Below, piece by piece: positions 31,662 to 40,729 of a DNA stretch of 64,000 bases. The stretch's first letter is position 1. Each line of letters starts with the position of its first letter. The stretch is taken from contig NZ_QFLI01000005.1 of NCBI RefSeq assembly GCF_003202155.1, positions 368,812-432,811 on the forward strand, written 5' to 3'. The position numbers and the translations under genes are program-made. Below the pieces are notes generated by a model. The model made no database searches, was not told the origin of the DNA, and was given only the letters and a program-made list of their open reading frames with translations. The stretch is from Marinifilum breve. GTDB lineage: Bacteria > Bacteroidota > Bacteroidia > Bacteroidales > Marinifilaceae.

Positions 31662-33776
31662 TTATTGATGCTTGAAATAGAGTTGGCGAATTTCATTCTC
31701 GCGTAATTGGCGATTGTAAATTCTCAGGTTGTCAATCTCCCCTGTGAAATACCTTTTTGCACCTGGGTCGTAGCCAATAAATCCTCCTTCACCACTCTTA
31801 ATATCGCCTCGCATCTTTGTATTCTCTACCAAGACCATTTGGCCATCTACAAACAACTTTGAACGTGATTCGTATTCCAAAACCTCAACGGTTAAGGTGA
31901 TCATGTGCCATTGGTTGTCCAGCAACAATCGGTTGGCATCAAAATCAAATGTTAGGTATCCTCCATCGGAATATCTTTTCTGGTAGAACAACTGATTTTG
32001 AAGGGTAGTTCCTAAAATGGTGCAACCAGCAGCTTTTCGTCCTAGAATGGCTCCTCCCGAACTTGTTTTTACCCAAGCACTAATGGTGTAAGCACTCCAG
32101 TTTTCGATTGGATGCTGTGGGATTGCCAAATAAGAATCGCCATTAAATTGTGCCGATTTACCTGCCCCACTTAAAGTACTATTGATCACCATTGGGGCAT
32201 GATCTCCCTGTACCAAGGCATTGTAGTTGCTCAAACCCATACTATTTTTTCCAGTTCCATCGTCGAAAGTATAGTAGGCCAATAAGCCTGAAGGAACCAA
32301 TAACTCATGAGTTTGCGTTGTATTGCTTTGCTGAACCCTCTCGGTTTGAACTCTTGGCTGAACAGAAGGAGCAGCAGCAGAATGATCAATGGTCATTTGT
32401 AATTTTTTCAACTCCTGAATGAGCTTGCGCTGCATTTTCTTTAAAACATTGCGACTCGCCGACATGCGTGCTGTTGATTCAGAAGTGCTTTCCGGAGCTA
32501 AAGATCTCTGGTCATTTACCGAATACTGAAAAACAGTTTCCTGGGTATTTCTTTTCACAATCTGCAAACTTACCGATGTGAAATACTCCTTCATATTGTA
32601 CATCTCACCAGGAACAGTTCCACCTTTTCGAAACTCTTCACTTAAATCCACAATAACATCTGCTGAGGCTTCATTGGGAACAAAGTTGAAGTAGTTATTA
32701 CTCAAAATCCTCTTTACAGATTTGATTAAAGCTGAATTGCCATATTGCCCTTGTCTTAGAAAAGCTTTAAGCGTTTGTGCTTCCAAATTAATGGTCACCT
32801 GTGCCTCTGGAATAGATTTTATGGTGCGAATTAAGTTTCGAACCACTTTATCATTGGCAGCACAAAGTTTTTCCATATCAGGTTTTATGCGAACCATCTG
32901 TCTGCTTTGCTTACTGGTCACATTTAAAATTTGCAATTTTGCACTACCATGCTCATTGGTTATAAGGTTTGCATTCAATTCACCAGAACCCGAAGTAAAC
33001 TCTGATTTTAATGGCAAATTTGCAATGGAATATGCTCCTTGTTTTGCAATTAAACTGATTGGTTCTTTAACTGCCTGAAAGTTTTGCGCTTTAACAGAAT
33101 TCGGTATTGCAGATAACTCAACATCTTCGAACGCACCAAGTAAACCTTGATACAATTCATTTCCCAGGTATATGGTTTCTCCATTCACCTGGTATGCCAA
33201 GTTTTTGTTAAGGTCATTCTGTATTAGTTTTAAACCTTCAACGTAATTAAAAATGGCTCCTGATATATTCCCGGAAATCTTATGTCTTTTAGCTTTCTGT
33301 AAATTATCGTGAGCCTTTTGTTGAATTCTTTCAATTCGAAGACGTTCCTTTTCTTTGTAATCGTATTTATTCAACTGATAGTACACCCAATATTCGGTAT
33401 CATTCTCCCAGGTTTCAACCAATTGATAATCTTCAATGGTGCGTTGAGCCTCCACTTTGATATCTTCCTTGAAAGAAGTTGATACCTGCCCATTGTCTTC
33501 CAAAGTATTTAGCAAAGAATTGCTGGCAACCTTTACTTCTATCTCGGAAACCAAATCACTAAGTGCTTTACGCTTGGCAATTTTCATATAGTCTTCCTGC
33601 GATTTTTCCGCATATCCAATACCTGTATAGTACATGGTATTAATTGGTCTACTGCTTACCCAAGAAGGCCTATTCTGTCCAATCAATTGAATTGGAATTA
33701 AAAGTAAAAGGCACAGGGCCAGAGTCCATAAAGAACTCCGGCTAGTACCTTTCTTATTTAAAACAAGAAAATTCAT
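31662..33776 (-). CDS. LPP20-type envelope protein fused to a LamG domain
   Basis: A 704-residue secreted protein; the signal peptide lacks a lipobox cysteine (LIPIQLIGQNRPSW). Residues about 35-150 are the LPP20 region (PSWVSSRPINTMYYTGIG, KALSDLVSEIEVKV, EYWVYYQLNKYDY). A helical and strand-rich middle parallels the 469-residue protein at 6.7 kb. From about residue 500 a concanavalin-like LamG domain starts: GLLAYYTFDDGTG, YTISAWVKTSSGG, WHMITLTVEV, KLFVDGQM, EIDNLRIYNRQL. LamG domains bind glycans or surface ligands, so this copy may carry a cell-surface binding module. The fusion to LPP20 is unusual. Confidence 0.75.
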   Translation of the reverse strand: MNFLVLNKKGTSRSSLWTLALCLLLLIPIQLIGQNRPSWVSSRPINTMYYTGIGYAEKSQEDYMKIAKRKALSDLVSEIEVKVASNSLLNTLEDNGQVSTSFKEDIKVEAQRTIEDYQLVETWENDTEYWVYYQLNKYDYKEKERLRIERIQQKAHDNLQKAKRHKISGNISGAIFNYVEGLKLIQNDLNKNLAYQVNGETIYLGNELYQGLLGAFEDVELSAIPNSVKAQNFQAVKEPISLIAKQGAYSIANLPLKSEFTSGSGELNANLITNEHGSAKLQILNVTSKQSRQMVRIKPDMEKLCAANDKVVRNLIRTIKSIPEAQVTINLEAQTLKAFLRQGQYGNSALIKSVKRILSNNYFNFVPNEASADVIVDLSEEFRKGGTVPGEMYNMKEYFTSVSLQIVKRNTQETVFQYSVNDQRSLAPESTSESTARMSASRNVLKKMQRKLIQELKKLQMTIDHSAAAPSVQPRVQTERVQQSNTTQTHELLVPSGLLAYYTFDDGTGKNSMGLSNYNALVQGDHAPMVINSTLSGAGKSAQFNGDSYLAIPQHPIENWSAYTISAWVKTSSGGAILGRKAAGCTILGTTLQNQLFYQKRYSDGGYLTFDFDANRLLLDNQWHMITLTVEVLEYESRSKLFVDGQMVLVENTKMRGDIKSGEGGFIGYDPGAKRYFTGEIDNLRIYNRQLRENEIRQLYFKHQ

Positions 33777-33801
33777 TGTTATTCTATTTGTTTGAAATCA
33801 A

Positions 33802-35103
33802 CTATTCCTGAATGGTGATATAAACCGTATTGCCATCCACTCGTTTCTTAACGACAATGCCCACATCACTTCTTAAATAATCCCATAGATTAAAAGCGAA
33901 ATCACTTACACTAAACGGATTTCCATTTTCATCTTTAGGTGGCACCTGAATCTGATCGAATATCACCGCTTCTGCAACAGATCCCTGAACGTGATATTTA
34001 CCCTTATAGGCATTCTTTTTCACCCAAAGACGCAATAGATCTGACAATGGAATCATATCGTTTCCAAGTTCAGTATCCATATCTGTCATGGAATCGCTGG
34101 CAATTGAAACATTCAACACAATGGTGTTTCCACTACTGGCCTTCTTCTGGAAATTTGTATTTACCTGGGCCAAAAAATCATCCAACATGATTTTGATTGA
34201 CAGAGAAGCTAGCTTATCTATAGCCGAAGTTCGAAAACGCGGCGACCATGCCTGTTTACTGGCAATGATATTTCCTGATGCCGTTTCGTAGGCCTTTAAA
34301 ATTAATGCAACTCTGTTTCCATTGGCTGCAAAATCCTTTTTGATATCAACTGAAACATAGATATCCGACCCTGAATTTCGGATCAGCTGCTTGTCTACAG
34401 TTTGAGCATCATTCATTTCAAAATTTGCCGAACGAATGGCTGCATTCATTTTTGCCTCAAAATCGATGGTAGTTACACCTCTTTGGTTAAAACCTTCCTG
34501 AACTGTAGCAGCAGCAATCCTCTTATCAAAATCATTCTGTAGTATGTCTTTGAAGGATTCTCCTGCTTTCTTGTAAGGAATTACCATTATGGTTGGCATT
34601 TGGATTTCCTCAGCTATAGTTGCTAAATCCATTTGCATTTCCTTTTCTGCAGTGATCAACCTAATGTTATTATTTAATAAATCTTTCTTTAATGTATTGA
34701 TATAAATAACAATTTGCATTGTGCCCTTATACTGCTTTCCAACCTTTATTGGTTCTCCAAGCATTCTACTGGATTTAATAAAAATCTCATTCCGATTTTT
34801 TGAAAGAAAATTGATAAAAAATTCCTCTTTTTCCTTAAGTGAGTTATTTTCAACCAAAGGTTTTCCCTCATTAAAACCAGGAATTCCAACTTTAAACAAA
34901 GTATTAAAAGCAGCCCTTTTTATTACTCCCTCTATAAACTTTTTCTTTGAGGTCAAATAAGAAGCATTGATATTAATGGTTTTATCATTCTGCTCATTGA
35001 GTACAACATTACAAGTAGGATAGGACTCATAATACTGTGCTTTCGAAATTACTGATATTAGCAATACAACTATAAGCACACTAACTTTCTTTAACTTGAT
35101 CAT
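33802..35103 (-). CDS. DUF6175-like secreted protein
   Basis: A 433-residue protein with signal peptide (ISVISKAQ). Residues about 160-320 contain PTIMVIPYKKAGESFKDIL, then FNQRGVTTIDFEAKMNAAI and SDIYVSVDIKKDF...GNRVALILKAYETASGNIIASKQAWSP, the pattern of TolB/CsgG/FlgO-like domains that sense or span the periplasm. The C-terminal part, with DLLRLWVKKNAYKGKYHVQG and DVGIVVKKRVDGNTVYITIQ, resembles a secretin-like or FlgT-type beta domain. It resembles the DUF6175 family of Bacteroidota. It lies in the cluster between the FlgT-like and LPP20 genes, 23 bp from one and 25 bp from the other. Confidence 0.6.
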   Translation of the reverse strand: MIKLKKVSVLIVVLLISVISKAQYYESYPTCNVVLNEQNDKTININASYLTSKKKFIEGVIKRAAFNTLFKVGIPGFNEGKPLVENNSLKEKEEFFINFLSKNRNEIFIKSSRMLGEPIKVGKQYKGTMQIVIYINTLKKDLLNNNIRLITAEKEMQMDLATIAEEIQMPTIMVIPYKKAGESFKDILQNDFDKRIAAATVQEGFNQRGVTTIDFEAKMNAAIRSANFEMNDAQTVDKQLIRNSGSDIYVSVDIKKDFAANGNRVALILKAYETASGNIIASKQAWSPRFRTSAIDKLASLSIKIMLDDFLAQVNTNFQKKASSGNTIVLNVSIASDSMTDMDTELGNDMIPLSDLLRLWVKKNAYKGKYHVQGSVAEAVIFDQIQVPPKDENGNPFSVSDFAFNLWDYLRSDVGIVVKKRVDGNTVYITIQE

Positions 35104-35126
35104 ATGTTATTTATATTGTAAAATTT

Positions 35127-35996
35127 CTATAGCAAGTCTCCTGCAATATCACCTAATTTCATTCTAGGAAGTTGCTCTGCATAGATTTCTTTTTCTTCAT
35201 TAAAATCTTTAAGAATAATGTCTCCCCCTTTAGTTACTTTACAAACACAAAAATCATCCCCTTGTACCTCTGTTACTCTAACTTTTCCAATCTCTTTAAT
35301 TCTTACTTTTCCTCTATAATTTATCTTTTCACATACTTTAAATACATCTCCTTTAGTCACACCTTTTGCAGCACCAATTTCAAGTACAATAGTTCTTGCC
35401 TCTTTTTTCTTAACTGTTGGTATTTCTACAATAAAGCCAGTAGGTGGGAAAATTGCAACGATTTCTTTTAGCACCTTTTTCTTAGTATTTTGTATTGATT
35501 TCATAATTGCGGCATCCTTAGTATCTACACATATAAAAGTTTTACCTGCAACACTTTTAGTTCCTTTAACTGTACCATCTCGTAAACTAGTTACCTTAAA
35601 AACGAAATTTACTACTCCATCATAACCTAAAAGTTTTCCTTTCTCATCTTTCGATGCCGTTGCATCAAAATTTGATAAAGTCCCGGTAACTACCCAATCA
35701 GCTCCCTTTACGCCTGCTTCTTTCAGTCGTAATAAATTCTCTTCATTCATAGCACCTTCTCCAGTTTGACGATAAATTTCTTGACCTATAGCAGGTAAAG
35801 TATTGATATCAATCACTTCTTGTAATTTTTTCTCAACAAAAGATTGCACAATTACATCATGAACATTCTTAGAAATTTGATCTGAATTTTCAAAGCTACA
35901 TTTGATATCCCCAACCAATACCACTTCTTTTTTTTCCTGAGCAAATAAGATGCTCACCATCATCATTAGAGTTAAGAGTACAGATAGTTTTTTCAT
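35127..35996 (-). CDS. CsgG/FlgT-like secreted protein, copy 1
   Basis: A 289-residue protein with signal peptide (MMMVSILFAQ). The N-terminal half is CsgG/TolB-like: KKEVVLVGDIKCSF, VHDVIVQSFVEKKL, GADWVVTGTLSNFDA, VVNFVFKVTSLRDGTVKGTKSV. The C-terminal half resembles the FlgT C-terminal domain: IVLEIGAAKGVTKGDVFKV followed by IGKVRVTEVQGDDFCVCKV. In Vibrio, FlgT forms the periplasmic H-ring that anchors FlgO and FlgP. Here it is adjacent to FlgP-like LPP20 genes but there are no flagellar genes in the window. It is a paralogue of the gene at 36348-37220. Confidence 0.65.
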   Translation of the reverse strand: MKKLSVLLTLMMMVSILFAQEKKEVVLVGDIKCSFENSDQISKNVHDVIVQSFVEKKLQEVIDINTLPAIGQEIYRQTGEGAMNEENLLRLKEAGVKGADWVVTGTLSNFDATASKDEKGKLLGYDGVVNFVFKVTSLRDGTVKGTKSVAGKTFICVDTKDAAIMKSIQNTKKKVLKEIVAIFPPTGFIVEIPTVKKKEARTIVLEIGAAKGVTKGDVFKVCEKINYRGKVRIKEIGKVRVTEVQGDDFCVCKVTKGGDIILKDFNEEKEIYAEQLPRMKLGDIAGDLL

Positions 35997-36347
35997 TTTA
36001 CTTTCTTTTTAAGTTTATAATTAGCATTAGTAGTGGTGTTTTAATTCGATACACCAACGAATCATAAAATAACAGAAAGAAAAATGATTACCAGCAAGAT
36101 AAAAACACCTATCTACCGAATCGATTTGTTTAATTATTAAACAAGGCTTTTAATAAATCGAAAAGAAATAAACACTCTAAGTATTTAAAGTTTTGACGGA
36201 TATAATTCCTACTATCGAATTGTAATATCAAATTATCTAATGATAAAATCAGGTAATCTAAATTATTGACTTACTATACAGGTTGAGAAAAATAGTCTGA
36301 GGTTATAAACATAGACAGATCTTCAGTTTTAAGGAAAATGGTAAAAT
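35997..36347. other. Intergenic region between the two FlgT-like genes
   Basis: 351 bp of AT-rich DNA without a credible gene. It separates the second FlgT-like gene (36348-37220) from the rest of the cluster, so the latter probably has its own promoter here. No strong terminator hairpin is seen. Confidence 0.4.
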
Positions 36348-37220
36348 TTACATACCAAAAAAAATATCCCTTATCACATGAAATTTTTCTGTTTTCAATC
36401 TAATATTGCATTGTATTTTTTCAGCGATATAGTCATGATTTTTATACAACTTGACAAGCGCATTATTATTTTCTCTCAATTCTAATACCCTACACTTTCC
36501 CAAATTCACATATCTTTTTTTACCTCTATATGTTCTAGTTTCATAAATGGTAAAGAGATCTCTATACCTTACTTTTTTTGCATTGGACAATTCCATTAAA
36601 AAAAGAGCTTTTCTCTTTTTCTTCAATGCATAAATTTCACCACAAACAGGAAAAATTGAGCTAAGTTCTATCCTTAATCTATCTCTTCTATTTAACCTTA
36701 ATATAAATCCATTATCAAAAACATCCTTTGATTTTGAAAAAAACCGAATTGAATCAAATGACTTCGTGGTCTGATCTGAAATATCAATTACCCTCAACAT
36801 GATCTCCTGTAAAATGCATAAGTCATCATTTACTGTATCTGCATTAATATGAAATTGAAATAAATAATCAACCTGATTCTCCTTCAGTACTTTTAAAAGA
36901 TCCTGATTAATTCCATCCGATTGAGGTTTTAGATTCTCTGATATTAAATCTCTTCTCTTCCAAACTTTTATTCCTTCAACTTCATAAGGTTTAATTTTCC
37001 CTGCCAACTTTTCCGAATGAATATTCAATAATTTAAACTGCCCCAGTTCTAATAACTCTTCTTCAATCATCATTCGCATCCTTATCATCATACTGTCTGG
37101 CACAAAAGAATTTTTTGTGAACTCTTCTACAAAAACAGTTTTCTTATCCATCGCATATAAATTTGCATTCTGTATAAGAAGTACCAATAATAATATAAAA
37201 CTGTAGTGACTAAGTCTCAT
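36348..37220 (-). CDS. CsgG/FlgT-like secreted protein, copy 2
   Basis: A 290-residue protein with signal peptide (LVLLIQNANLYAMD). The N-terminal half (KKTVFVEEFTKNSF, MRMMIEEELLELGQFKLLN, DYLFQFHINADTV, IMLRVIDISDQTTKSF) matches CsgG/TolB-like folds. The C-terminal part (LFLMELSNAKKVRYRDLFTIYETRTYRGKK, NLGKCRVLELRENNNALVKL) aligns with the FlgT-like half of the gene at 35127. It lies upstream of that gene on the same strand and divergent from prfB. The two copies may form different positions in a ring or alternate subunits (inference). Confidence 0.6.
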   Translation of the reverse strand: MRLSHYSFILLLVLLIQNANLYAMDKKTVFVEEFTKNSFVPDSMMIRMRMMIEEELLELGQFKLLNIHSEKLAGKIKPYEVEGIKVWKRRDLISENLKPQSDGINQDLLKVLKENQVDYLFQFHINADTVNDDLCILQEIMLRVIDISDQTTKSFDSIRFFSKSKDVFDNGFILRLNRRDRLRIELSSIFPVCGEIYALKKKRKALFLMELSNAKKVRYRDLFTIYETRTYRGKKRYVNLGKCRVLELRENNNALVKLYKNHDYIAEKIQCNIRLKTEKFHVIRDIFFGM

Positions 37221-37442
37221 TTCGAATTCTGTTATAATACCAATTCTAAAATAACAGAATGAAAAGTTATTGAACGCATGAATAAAGATTTAACTCTCCA
37301 AGTTGATAGGTTAATTATCCAATATCTAATTATACTATTAAGACATAACTATTTTCTACCTTAAACTACAGTCCGATAAGTTTTCTTCTCTTACTTTTGT
37401 ACTTTTAATTACCTTTACATTCCAATTATTTAAAGTATAAGA

Positions 37443-38541
37443 ATGATTACAACAGACCAGCTAAAGAGTTTAGCGGAACGCACGGAAGCGTTAAGGAGGT
37501 ATCTTTGACATTGATGCCAAACTAATTCAGATACAAGAAGAAGAAATGAGAACTCAGGCTCCTGGATTTTGGGATAACCCGAAGGAAGCAGAAGTTCAAA
37601 TGAAAAAGGTTCGTGGCCTTAAATCATGGGTAGAATCCTACGATGAAGTTAAAGAATCATATGATGATTTGGCCGTTCTTTTCGATTTTGCGAAAGAAGG
37701 AGAAGCTTCTCCAGAAGAGGTTGATGAACAGTTTGCCTCAACACAGGAACTTATTGAAGCATTGGAATTGAAAAATATGCTTCGTAAGGAAGAAGATAAA
37801 CTGGGAGCAATTCTTAAAATTAATGCCGGTGCTGGTGGAACCGAAAGTTGCGACTGGGCAAATATGTTGCACCGAATGTATCTTCGTTACGGAGAATCGC
37901 ATGGTTACAAGGTGAAACAACTGGAATACCAGGAAGGCGACGAGGCAGGAATTAAATCGGCAACTTTAGAATTTGAAGGTGATTTTGCCTACGGATACCT
38001 GAAATCGGAAAATGGTGTACACCGTTTGGTTCGCCTATCTCCTTTTAATGCTGCCAACAAACGCATGACTTCTTTTGCTTCGGTATATGTATATCCTGCA
38101 ATTGATGATAGTATTGAGATTGAAATTAATCCTGCGGATATTACCTGGGATACTTTCCGATCTGGTGGTGCTGGTGGACAGAATGTAAACAAAGTTGAAA
38201 CTGGTGTTCGATTGCGACATGCTCCTACCGGAATTATCATTGAGAATACCGAAAGTAGATCTCAGCTTGGAAACCGCGAAAATGCACTTCGTTTGTTAAA
38301 ATCTCAATTGTACGAATTGGAGTTACGCAAACGTCAGGAAGAGATTGATAAAATTGAAGGTTCCAAAATGAAAATCGAGTGGGGATCACAAATTCGTTCC
38401 TATGTAATGCAACCTTACAAATTGGTAAAGGATGTTAGAACCGGACATGAATCGTCCAACGTTCAAGGAGTAATGGATGGCGATTTAGATGGATTCATCA
38501 AGTCCTTCCTAATGGAATTTGGTGGAGAAGAAAAGAATTAG
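37443..38541 (+). CDS. prfB: Peptide chain release factor 2 (programmed +1 frameshift)
   Basis: RF2 reads UGA and UAA stop codons and releases the peptide. Translation starts at ATG 37443 and meets an in-frame TGA at 37506-37508 after 21 codons. A +1 slip at CTT continues with GAC at 37507 into the main frame, which lacks its own start before M at 37546. The joined product is 365 residues, the normal RF2 length. The GGQ motif ([18 protein letters not shown]) is intact. PrmC, which methylates its GGQ glutamine, is encoded at 5.2 kb. If annotated from 37546 the N-terminus would be lost. A terminator follows 28 bp after the stop. Confidence 0.95.
37494..37509 (+). promoter_or_regulatory. Programmed frameshift site of prfB
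   Basis: AGGAGGTATCTTTGAC carries an SD-like AGGAGG, a 3-nt spacer, the slippery CTT and the in-frame TGA followed by C, the same arrangement as the E. coli site. Low RF2 slows termination at TGA and lets the ribosome slip +1, autoregulating RF2. Confidence 0.93.
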
Positions 38542-38568
38542 ACGCAGATCGCGCTGATGATATAGATG

Positions 38569-38599
38569 ACCACAGATTGATTTAGATCTGTGGTTTTTT
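38569..38599 (+). terminator. Terminator after prfB
   Basis: ACCACAGAT (38569-38577) pairs perfectly with ATCTGTGGT (38586-38594) with an 8-base loop, followed by T residues to 38599. Confidence 0.85.
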
Positions 38600-38630
38600 A
38601 TTTGTGCCGATCGTTCATATCAGACCTTTA

Positions 38631-38846
38631 CTACTCAGATTTTTTCTCCTTTGGCTTTATTAGTCCTCCCAAAAGAATCCCAAACAACATCCCATAAGGA
38701 GCCATGGTATACCAATTGGCTTTTATCGGACAAGTTCCCGATACACAACCAACGTATCTCCAATAAAGGTAACCTCCTAAGAGGCCAATTATTCCCCCAA
38801 TAATTTCGAATTTATATTTTTTAATAAAGATTCTCATTTTTCCCAC
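38631..38846 (-). CDS. Small membrane protein, DUF6132-like
   Basis: A 71-residue protein with two membrane helices (IIGGIIGLLGGYLYWRYVGC and YGMLFGILLGGLI) joined by a short loop with CVSGTCPIKANWY. The two-cysteine loop CVSGTCPI with two glycine-rich helices resembles the small DUF6132 membrane family of Bacteroidota. A second ATG three codons in (MRIFIKK) may be the real start. No function is known; the paired cysteines could form a disulfide or bind metal. Confidence 0.65.
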   Translation of the reverse strand: MGKMRIFIKKYKFEIIGGIIGLLGGYLYWRYVGCVSGTCPIKANWYTMAPYGMLFGILLGGLIKPKEKKSE

Positions 38847-39232
38847 TTTAATTTCCTCAAACCTAACAATTTTTTCTCACTAAAATAGTCTTCTCTTCAA
38901 AACGAACGATTTACAACAGATATAGTTACTATGGGGTATCCGATTAATTTCAAGTTCCTTCGTTTATGCTCCTTAGTAGTTCTAGTTTAAAGTTGATTTT
39001 TAGCTGTCAAGTTCTTTTTCTATAAGTCAGAATCTCTCCTCCAAAATCTTTACAAGAACAAACCTTAAATCTCAAAACCTCTCTCTTTCCTAGTATTTAC
39101 TGCCCATCCACTTCCTCTTAACAAGTTTTAACACAGCCATTAACATTTCTTTACACCGCTTTGGCACAAGAATTGGATTTGCAGGGCCGAATCCGGATTC
39201 ATGAATATTGATTTGAACTAAAAAGTTAGAAA
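38847..39232. other. Intergenic region between DUF6132-like and DUF4136 genes
   Basis: 386 bp divergent gap with no gene. Near the right end, CTTTGG (about 39151) and GGATTTGC (about 39176) approximate promoter boxes for the + strand lipoprotein gene, but the -7 box is imperfect. Otherwise nothing recognisable. Confidence 0.35.
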
Positions 39233-39898
39233 ATGATTGATTTATTAAAAACCAAAACAAGACTGCTTCTGATTATAGCCATTATATTCGGAATGGGAAC
39301 CTTAACATCCTGCGAGGAAGAAGGAGCAAAATACATAGATGACCTGGACACCATTATTACCAGATATGATGATAGTTTCGATTTTTCAACGGTGAAAACC
39401 TATGTTATGCCCGACACAGTAGTGTATGTTCCTGAAGTTAGCATAGATTCTGAAAAAAGAGCCGAGTTTGATGCTGCAGTATTAAAACAATTGGCCGACA
39501 ATTTTGAAAGACTTGGCTACACACGTTTGGCCGAAGGTGATGATTCTGTTGATCCTGATGTAATCGTTACTGCAACTTTAATTGAAAACGATGTGCATGC
39601 AGTTTACCCCTACCCTTGGTATGACTATTGGTACTGGTTCGATTGGCCATTCTGGGGATTACCTGACATTGGTCCTGGTTGGTATCCTCAATATCCTCCT
39701 TACTGGGGTGTGTACTCCTATACAACAGGCACCTTGGTAGTTGATATGATGCAGCCTGTATCCATAGAGCAAGATAAACAAATACCAGTTGTTTGGAATG
39801 GAATTTTCAATGGCATTGCATCCATAGGCTTAAGCGATAGAATGCTTGATGGAATTGATCAAATGTTTGAACAATCACCTTATTTATCACAAGAGTAA
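39233..39898 (+). CDS. DUF4136 family lipoprotein
   Basis: A 221-residue lipoprotein with lipobox cysteine C27 (TLTSC) followed by acidic EEE, a possible surface-export signal. The DUF4136 pattern is clear: FDFSTVKTYVMPDTV near the start, RAEFDAAVLKQLADNFERLGYTRL in the middle, PDVIVTATLI, an aromatic Trp/Tyr-rich stretch (YPWYDYWYWFDWPFWG), then GTLVVDM and IPVVWNGIFNG. Members are periplasmic or outer-membrane proteins of unknown role. It is followed 24 bp later by a beta-barrel protein gene, so a shared outer-membrane task is likely. Confidence 0.85.
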   Translation: MIDLLKTKTRLLLIIAIIFGMGTLTSCEEEGAKYIDDLDTIITRYDDSFDFSTVKTYVMPDTVVYVPEVSIDSEKRAEFDAAVLKQLADNFERLGYTRLAEGDDSVDPDVIVTATLIENDVHAVYPYPWYDYWYWFDWPFWGLPDIGPGWYPQYPPYWGVYSYTTGTLVVDMMQPVSIEQDKQIPVVWNGIFNGIASIGLSDRMLDGIDQMFEQSPYLSQE

Positions 39899-39922
39899 TT
39901 ACGGAATCAAATTGTAAAAAAG

Positions 39923-40531
39923 ATGAAGAAATTAATAATATTATCAGTCGCCATGCTTGCAATGGCAAGTACATCATATATTAATGCACAAAACAAAGGA
40001 TTTGTTTCATTCGGTTGGAAAATGGGTATGCCCCTAAGCGATACCAAAGACTATGCCGATGAATTCAGCCTGGAAGGATTCCATTTTGGAGTAGAACGTT
40101 TTGTTGGAAAAGATTTCACTCTTGGACTCGATCTTAGTTTCCAACATTTTTATGAAGAATCTGGCAAGATTACCTATAAATCGGATAATTCAAGTTATAC
40201 AGGTTCTGGTTATAAGTATTTCGATGCTGCTCCATTTACTCTTGCTGGAAAGTATTATTTTGGAATCAGCAATCCCGAAGCTTCTTTTGTTCCATACATA
40301 GGAGTTGGAGCTGGAGCCTTCTACATCAAAGAAAGACTTGAAGTAGGATCGGTATCATTTGAAGATACAGGATGGGCCTTTGGTGTAACACCTCAATTGG
40401 GTTTTATGATTCGCCTTGATAAAAAGCTTTGGTTCTATTCTGATTTTGCTTACAGCAATATCTTTGGAAGAAAAGATATCAACGATCATAAACTACTTTC
40501 GGGCACCTTGGGAGTAAAAATTGGGTTTTAA
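39923..40531 (+). CDS. Outer-membrane beta-barrel protein
   Basis: A 202-residue protein with signal peptide ending near SYINAQ. The mature sequence alternates aromatic and polar residues (GFVSFGWKMGMPLSD, FTLGLDLSFQHFY, FTLAGKYYFGI, FVPYIGVGAGAFYIKE, GWAFGVTPQLGFMIRL, LWFYSDFAYSNIFG) and ends with GTLGVKIGF, a C-terminal phenylalanine as for BAM-inserted barrels. This predicts an eight-stranded OmpW/OmpX-like barrel. It is co-transcribed with the DUF4136 lipoprotein and closed by a terminator. Confidence 0.82.
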   Translation: MKKLIILSVAMLAMASTSYINAQNKGFVSFGWKMGMPLSDTKDYADEFSLEGFHFGVERFVGKDFTLGLDLSFQHFYEESGKITYKSDNSSYTGSGYKYFDAAPFTLAGKYYFGISNPEASFVPYIGVGAGAFYIKERLEVGSVSFEDTGWAFGVTPQLGFMIRLDKKLWFYSDFAYSNIFGRKDINDHKLLSGTLGVKIGF

Positions 40532-40563
40532 TAGTGTAGTACGTATTTTTAATATCAACATAG

Positions 40564-40596
40564 TAAGGATGTAGCAATGCTACATCCTTATTTTTT
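40564..40596 (+). terminator. Terminator after the barrel gene
   Basis: TAAGGATGTAGC (40564-40575) pairs perfectly with GCTACATCCTTA (40579-40590) around a 3-base loop, followed by TTTTTT. The core matches the imperfect palindrome between prmC and recX. Confidence 0.88.
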
Positions 40597-40729
40597 ATGC
40601 AACACTTAAAATGCTATCACTTTGTAATAATCGTACATTTCTATAAACAAAAAGACAAGCGAATTTCTTCCCCATTTCTTACAAAGCCGTATATTTGTAT
40701 TCACAAAACCAAAGATACACAACAACACA

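Noticed and set aside
30057-37220. True flagellar gene cluster
   Set aside because: No flagellin, hook, export or motor genes are present; only ring-like relatives are seen.
37546-38541. prfB as a 331-residue gene starting at 37546
   Set aside because: The upstream 21 codons, in-frame TGA and a canonical frameshift site show the full 365-residue product.
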